A stretch of DNA of 64,000 bases. Source: Leptofilum sp041748655 (GTDB taxonomy: Bacteria; Chloroflexota; Anaerolineae; Promineifilales; Promineifilaceae). The stretch is taken from assembly GCA_041748655.1 (NCBI GenBank), contig JBGTCV010000117.1, forward strand, positions 1 to 64,000. Direction: 5' to 3'. The notes under the pieces are model-generated. The model had not been told where the DNA came from. It made no database searches and worked only from the letters and a program-made list of their open reading frames with translations. Both the position numbers and the translations under genes were made by a program. Shown piece by piece: positions 61,492-64,000 of the stretch; the stretch's first letter is position 1; each line of letters starts with the position of its first letter.

Positions 61492-62496
61492 ATGTCGATC
61501 ATAAACCACGCACTCAAAGATAAAAAAGTATTGGTTACCGGAGCCACCGGCTTTATTGGCGGGCGGCTGGCGGAACGTTTGGCCCGCGAAGAAGGGGCGA
61601 TTGTTACCGGCACGGGGCGCAATCTGGACGCTGTGCCCCATGTGGCTGAAGCGGGCGTCACGCTGCACCACGCCGATTTGCTGGACGAAGACGCTATGGG
61701 CCAGGCGATGGCCGGGCAGGAGGTGGTGTTCCACGTGGCGGCCTGGCTGGGGCGACACGGCGGCGAGCAGCGGGCGTATGCGCTTAACGTGGCGGCTACG
61801 GCGCTGGCGGTGCGGCTGGCCGCTGAGGCGGGCGTAAAGCGGTTTGTGATGGTTAGCTCCATTGCCACCTACGGCCATCCGCCCAAGGCGCTTATTGTGG
61901 ATGAAGACCAGCCGCTGGACACGGAGCAGGAGGTGATTTACGGCCGTACCAAAGCCCTGGGTGAAATTCGTGCCTTTGAGCTGGGCAAGGAGTTGGGGAT
62001 TGAAGTGACGGCCGTTCGCCCTGGCCTGGTCTACGGTCCACGCGCCCAAAGCTGGACCATCAACATGATCAAGCTGGTGGGTAAAGGGATGCCGGTCATT
62101 TTTGGCGACGGCACGGGGCACGCCTACCCGGTGTATATTGATAATTTGGTGGACGGGATGCTGTTAACGGCCGTTCGTCCCGAAGCGGTTGGGCAAGCAT
62201 ACAACATGTGCGATCCAGTGGTGACGTTTAATGAGTGGTTTGGCTATTACGGCCAGATGTGCGGTAAAAAACCGCGCCGCATTCCTTTTTGGGCCGCCCA
62301 CATTTTAATTGTGTTCAACCAACTGCTGGGGCTTGGCCTGCCGCTCAACCGCCCCCGCCTGCGCATGTACGGCCTCAAAGCGGAATTCCCCGCCACGAAA
62401 GCGCAGGAGCAGCTCGGCTTTGTTTCCCGCGTTTCAATTGAAGAGGGTATGAAAATTACAGAAACTTGGCTGCGGGATGAAGGGTATTTGCAGTAA
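61492..62496 (+). CDS. NAD(P)-dependent sugar epimerase/dehydratase, extended SDR
   Basis: A 334-residue extended short-chain dehydrogenase. The NAD loop is VTGATGFIGGRLAERL at residue 14, and the catalytic motif is YGRTK near 145, with VSSIATYG before it. Relatives act on nucleotide sugars or on sterol- and dihydroflavonol-like substrates; the particular one cannot be read from the sequence. The C-terminal part matches the 3-beta-HSD/NAD-epimerase type (VYIDNLVDGMLLTAV). The stop TAA lies in the repeat tract that follows. Confidence 0.88.
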   Translation: MSIINHALKDKKVLVTGATGFIGGRLAERLAREEGAIVTGTGRNLDAVPHVAEAGVTLHHADLLDEDAMGQAMAGQEVVFHVAAWLGRHGGEQRAYALNVAATALAVRLAAEAGVKRFVMVSSIATYGHPPKALIVDEDQPLDTEQEVIYGRTKALGEIRAFELGKELGIEVTAVRPGLVYGPRAQSWTINMIKLVGKGMPVIFGDGTGHAYPVYIDNLVDGMLLTAVRPEAVGQAYNMCDPVVTFNEWFGYYGQMCGKKPRRIPFWAAHILIVFNQLLGLGLPLNRPRLRMYGLKAEFPATKAQEQLGFVSRVSIEEGMKITETWLRDEGYLQ

Positions 62497-62497
62497 T

Positions 62498-62576
62498 CGG
62501 TAATCCGTGGTCGGTGGTCGGTAAACCGTGATCGGTTACCAACTGCCGAGCACCGTTTACTGTTTACGGATTACCG
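62498..62576. repeat. CGGTAATCCG word hairpin
   Basis: CGGTAATCCGT (62498-62508) pairs exactly with ACGGATTACCG (62566-62576), and inside, GTCGGTGGTCGGTAAACCG and CCGTTTACTGTTTACGG continue the words. The stop codon of the SDR gene is at its left edge. Confidence 0.75.
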
Positions 62577-62592
62577 TTCGCCGCATCCGTCA

Positions 62593-62637
62593 GGGGCCGA
62601 AGCCCCCGGCTACCAAGTGCAAGCCCTACTGGGGCTT
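62593..62637. repeat. Two small GC-rich hairpins
   Basis: GGGGC-CGAA-GCCCC at 62593-62606 and AAGCCC-TACTG-GGGCTT at 62621-62637 are linked by CCGGCTACCAAGTGC. This type of paired motif is, as I recall, dispersed in many genomes of environmental bacteria. It lies between the SDR and DUF1963 genes. Confidence 0.5.
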
Positions 62638-62672
62638 TCATATCTAGCCCGGTCGTTTACGGCTGGGCGACC

Positions 62673-63371
62673 ATGAACGGAATGGATGAATCAATAATTG
62701 AAACCTTCTCCAATTTAGATCAGCTCTTACGGCCTTCGTCAGTTGCCCAGATTGGTGGGTTTCGTCCACCAGATTTTTCCACAACCTCTTGGTTTGGAGG
62801 AACAGGCGTTGGATTACCAGGTGAGACATTGCCCGATTTTCAAAGCAAGAGCATGTTTCCCTTGCTCCAGGTAAATGTAACAGAATTGCCCTACGTTCCA
62901 CCTCAACTAGAGAAAACCAAACTATTTATCGTTTTTCTCAACCGCTCCGAAATTCCTTTTGGCAAACCAAATGGTGAGGGTTGGCTTATTCGAGAGTATG
63001 ATGCGCTGGATTCGCTTGTCCCACTTCCTCCCTCATCTGAGCCAGCGTTTGTACGGCCGTTTCCTATCAAGTGGAACCTAAACACGAACGACCCGCCAGG
63101 TTGGGAGATTGCAGGAAATCTCATTAACATGTCTGAACTTTACAAGTCGGCAGCGGCTGAAGAGCTATTTTTTAAAAAATATCAAGGTGTTCCTGACACT
63201 AAGATCGGAGGGTATCCTTACGAAATTCAGCATGGGAATTTTGGTGAAAACGAATTTGTGTTTCAAATTGGCAGTGAAGAAAAACCTCGGTGGATGTGGG
63301 CAGATAATGGGATAGGTTATTTCTTAAAAGATATGCAGGGTAATTGGAAATTTGAATGTCAATTTTATTGA
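62673..63371 (+). CDS. DUF1963 (YwqG-like) protein
   Basis: A 232-residue protein of the DUF1963/YwqG family. The conserved core TKIGGYPYEIQHGNF, the Phe-rich strand EFVFQIGSEEKPRWMWADNG and a final GYFL segment match. The function of the family is not known; members occur beside toxin/immunity loci as well as alone. The gene is more AT-rich than its neighbours and bounded on both sides by repeat tracts, which fits transfer. ATG 62673 has no clear ribosome site. Confidence 0.8.
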   Translation: MNGMDESIIETFSNLDQLLRPSSVAQIGGFRPPDFSTTSWFGGTGVGLPGETLPDFQSKSMFPLLQVNVTELPYVPPQLEKTKLFIVFLNRSEIPFGKPNGEGWLIREYDALDSLVPLPPSSEPAFVRPFPIKWNLNTNDPPGWEIAGNLINMSELYKSAAAEELFFKKYQGVPDTKIGGYPYEIQHGNFGENEFVFQIGSEEKPRWMWADNGIGYFLKDMQGNWKFECQFY

Positions 63372-63404
63372 GTCATCGTACGCGAAGTGGTCGCGCAGCG
63401 ACAT

Positions 63405-63443
63405 CACCGTTTACTGATCACCGATAACGGATTACCGTTTACC
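63405..63443. repeat. ACCGTTTAC word tract
   Basis: The gap between the DUF1963 gene and the methyltransferase gene contains ACCGTTTACTGATCACCGAT and GGATTACCGTTTACC, the same words as at 36577-36624 and 62498-62576. Confidence 0.6.
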
Positions 63444-63446
63444 AAC

Positions 63447-64000
63447 ATGCACTGGATCACAATTCTCCTCACAACGGCCGTTCTCGCCCTCATCCTCTAC
63501 TGGTTACTCATCACCACAGAGGGCGTCTATTTGGGGCGGCGGGTGGTGGTCTGGCTGTACGACATCACGGCGCACAAATACGACGGCATTAAGGAGTTTG
63601 AGCCTGATGCCGAGCAATTTTTTTTGATACGGCCGCTCCTCGTCCGCCTGTGCCATATGCCAAACCCAATGGTGTTGGATGTGGCCACCGGCACGGGGCG
63701 GCTGCCCTACTTTTTGCTGGAGGCGCCCACGTTTAACGGCCGTGTGGTCGGATTAGATGCTTCAGACAGAATGCTGCGAATTGCGGGTGAGAAGTTACGG
63801 CCGTATGGCCATCGCGCCAGCCTGGTACAGCAGGTGGCCGACCAGCTCCCGTTCGCCGACAACCAGTTTGATCTGGTAACCTGCCTGGAAGCGCTCGAAT
63901 TTTTCCCGTCCGATACGGCCGCTTTGCGCGAAATGATCCGCGTGCTGCGCCCTGGCGGCACCCTGCTCGTCACCCGGCGCAAAGGCAGCGAGGCCAAACT
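63447..64000 (+). CDS. Membrane-anchored class I methyltransferase, partial
   Basis: The first 184 residues of a protein cut by the window edge. It begins with a membrane segment (MHWITILLTTAVLALILYWL). A SAM-dependent methyltransferase of the Methyltransf_11/UbiE type follows, with the SAM loop LDVATGTGRLPYFLL near residue 78, VVGLDASDRML near 100, and FDLVTCLEALEFFPS near 143. The start is ATG 63447, without a clear ribosome site because the repeat tract is directly upstream. The substrate is unknown; the anchor suggests a lipid or quinone. Confidence 0.85.
   Translation, partial: MHWITILLTTAVLALILYWLLITTEGVYLGRRVVVWLYDITAHKYDGIKEFEPDAEQFFLIRPLLVRLCHMPNPMVLDVATGTGRLPYFLLEAPTFNGRVVGLDASDRMLRIAGEKLRPYGHRASLVQQVADQLPFADNQFDLVTCLEALEFFPSDTAALREMIRVLRPGGTLLVTRRKGSEAK

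Larger units (their letters stand above)
1..64000. repeat. Highly iterated palindrome ACGGCCGT
   Basis: Reading through by eye I count about 110 exact copies of ACGGCCGT on this strand, near one per 560 bp. Base composition alone predicts one or two. Flanks are often symmetric too (AAACGGCCGTTT; perfect 22-bp palindrome at 28119-28140). Most copies lie inside genes and are read in three frames, giving Thr-Ala-Val, Asn-Gly-Arg or Arg-Pro-Phe/Tyr in variable parts of proteins; others are intergenic, e.g. near 20130, 20290, 28383, 44119, 53462, 56606. One-base variants (GCGGCCGT, TCGGCCGT, ACGGCCGA, ACGGCCGC) add a few dozen. The pattern is like the HIP1 element of cyanobacteria in kind, but with a different sequence. 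Confidence 0.93.

Overview
The window is a stretch of bacterial chromosome of middling-high GC, with about 55 protein genes, no rRNA or tRNA that I can see, no CRISPR array and no phage. The best guess is Chloroflexota, probably a filamentous member of the Anaerolineae or a relative. This rests on a caa3-type oxidase cluster of the A2 type, a glutamate-mutase-L-like ATPase inside a membrane-protein operon without mutase genes, many TPR/CHAT/zinc-ribbon proteins and Pro/Thr-rich exported proteins. The assignment is inference.

Layout: 0.2-5.2 kb, an operon of ECF-like sigma factor, unknown protein and giant TPR-CHAT protease. 5.2-7.8 kb, small heat-shock protein, anchored polysaccharide deacetylase, second ECF sigma factor. 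7.9-15.4 kb, a cytochrome c oxidase cluster (membrane protein, coxB fused to cytochrome c, ctaD, subunit IV, ctaE, ctaG, SURF1, exported protein). 15.4-24.2 kb, TgpA-like transglutaminase, RecQ, TPR protein, DUF3253, ARMT1/DUF89, O-methyltransferase, VOC protein. 24.2-31.8 kb, YfhO-like membrane protein carrying an in-frame palindromic element, EttA, a RAYT transposase between two 154-bp REP-like direct repeats, MetRS, EVE-like protein. 31.9-38.2 kb, exported protein, Lgt-like protein, TlpA, DUF3291, RimO, RodZ-like protein, L9. 38.4-44 kb, a PspA operon and a duplicated hybrid histidine kinase. 44.3-53.3 kb, LPXTG-type protein and a seven-gene, mostly overlapping operon around a GlmL-like ATPase. 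53.9-64 kb, lipid kinase, XPB-N-like protein, dipeptide epimerase, galactokinase-like GHMP kinase, YozE-like protein, ComM/YifB, sugar-nucleotide epimerase, DUF1963 protein and a methyltransferase cut by the window edge.

Two genome-scale patterns overlie the genes. The palindrome ACGGCCGT occurs about 110 times (my hand count, roughly one per 560 bp, where one or two would be expected), mostly inside genes in three reading frames. It resembles the HIP1 palindrome of cyanobacteria. Many gene junctions also hold self-complementary tracts built from repeated short words (for example CAGTAATCAGTG, CGCAAAGG, AGATTGG). One such tract sits in frame inside a gene, and several supply the stop codons of neighbouring genes.

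The strongest candidates for an undescribed system are the sigma/unknown/TPR-CHAT operon, whose composition recalls the protease-controlled sigma factor circuit of type III-E CRISPR but without CRISPR, and the GlmL-like membrane operon.
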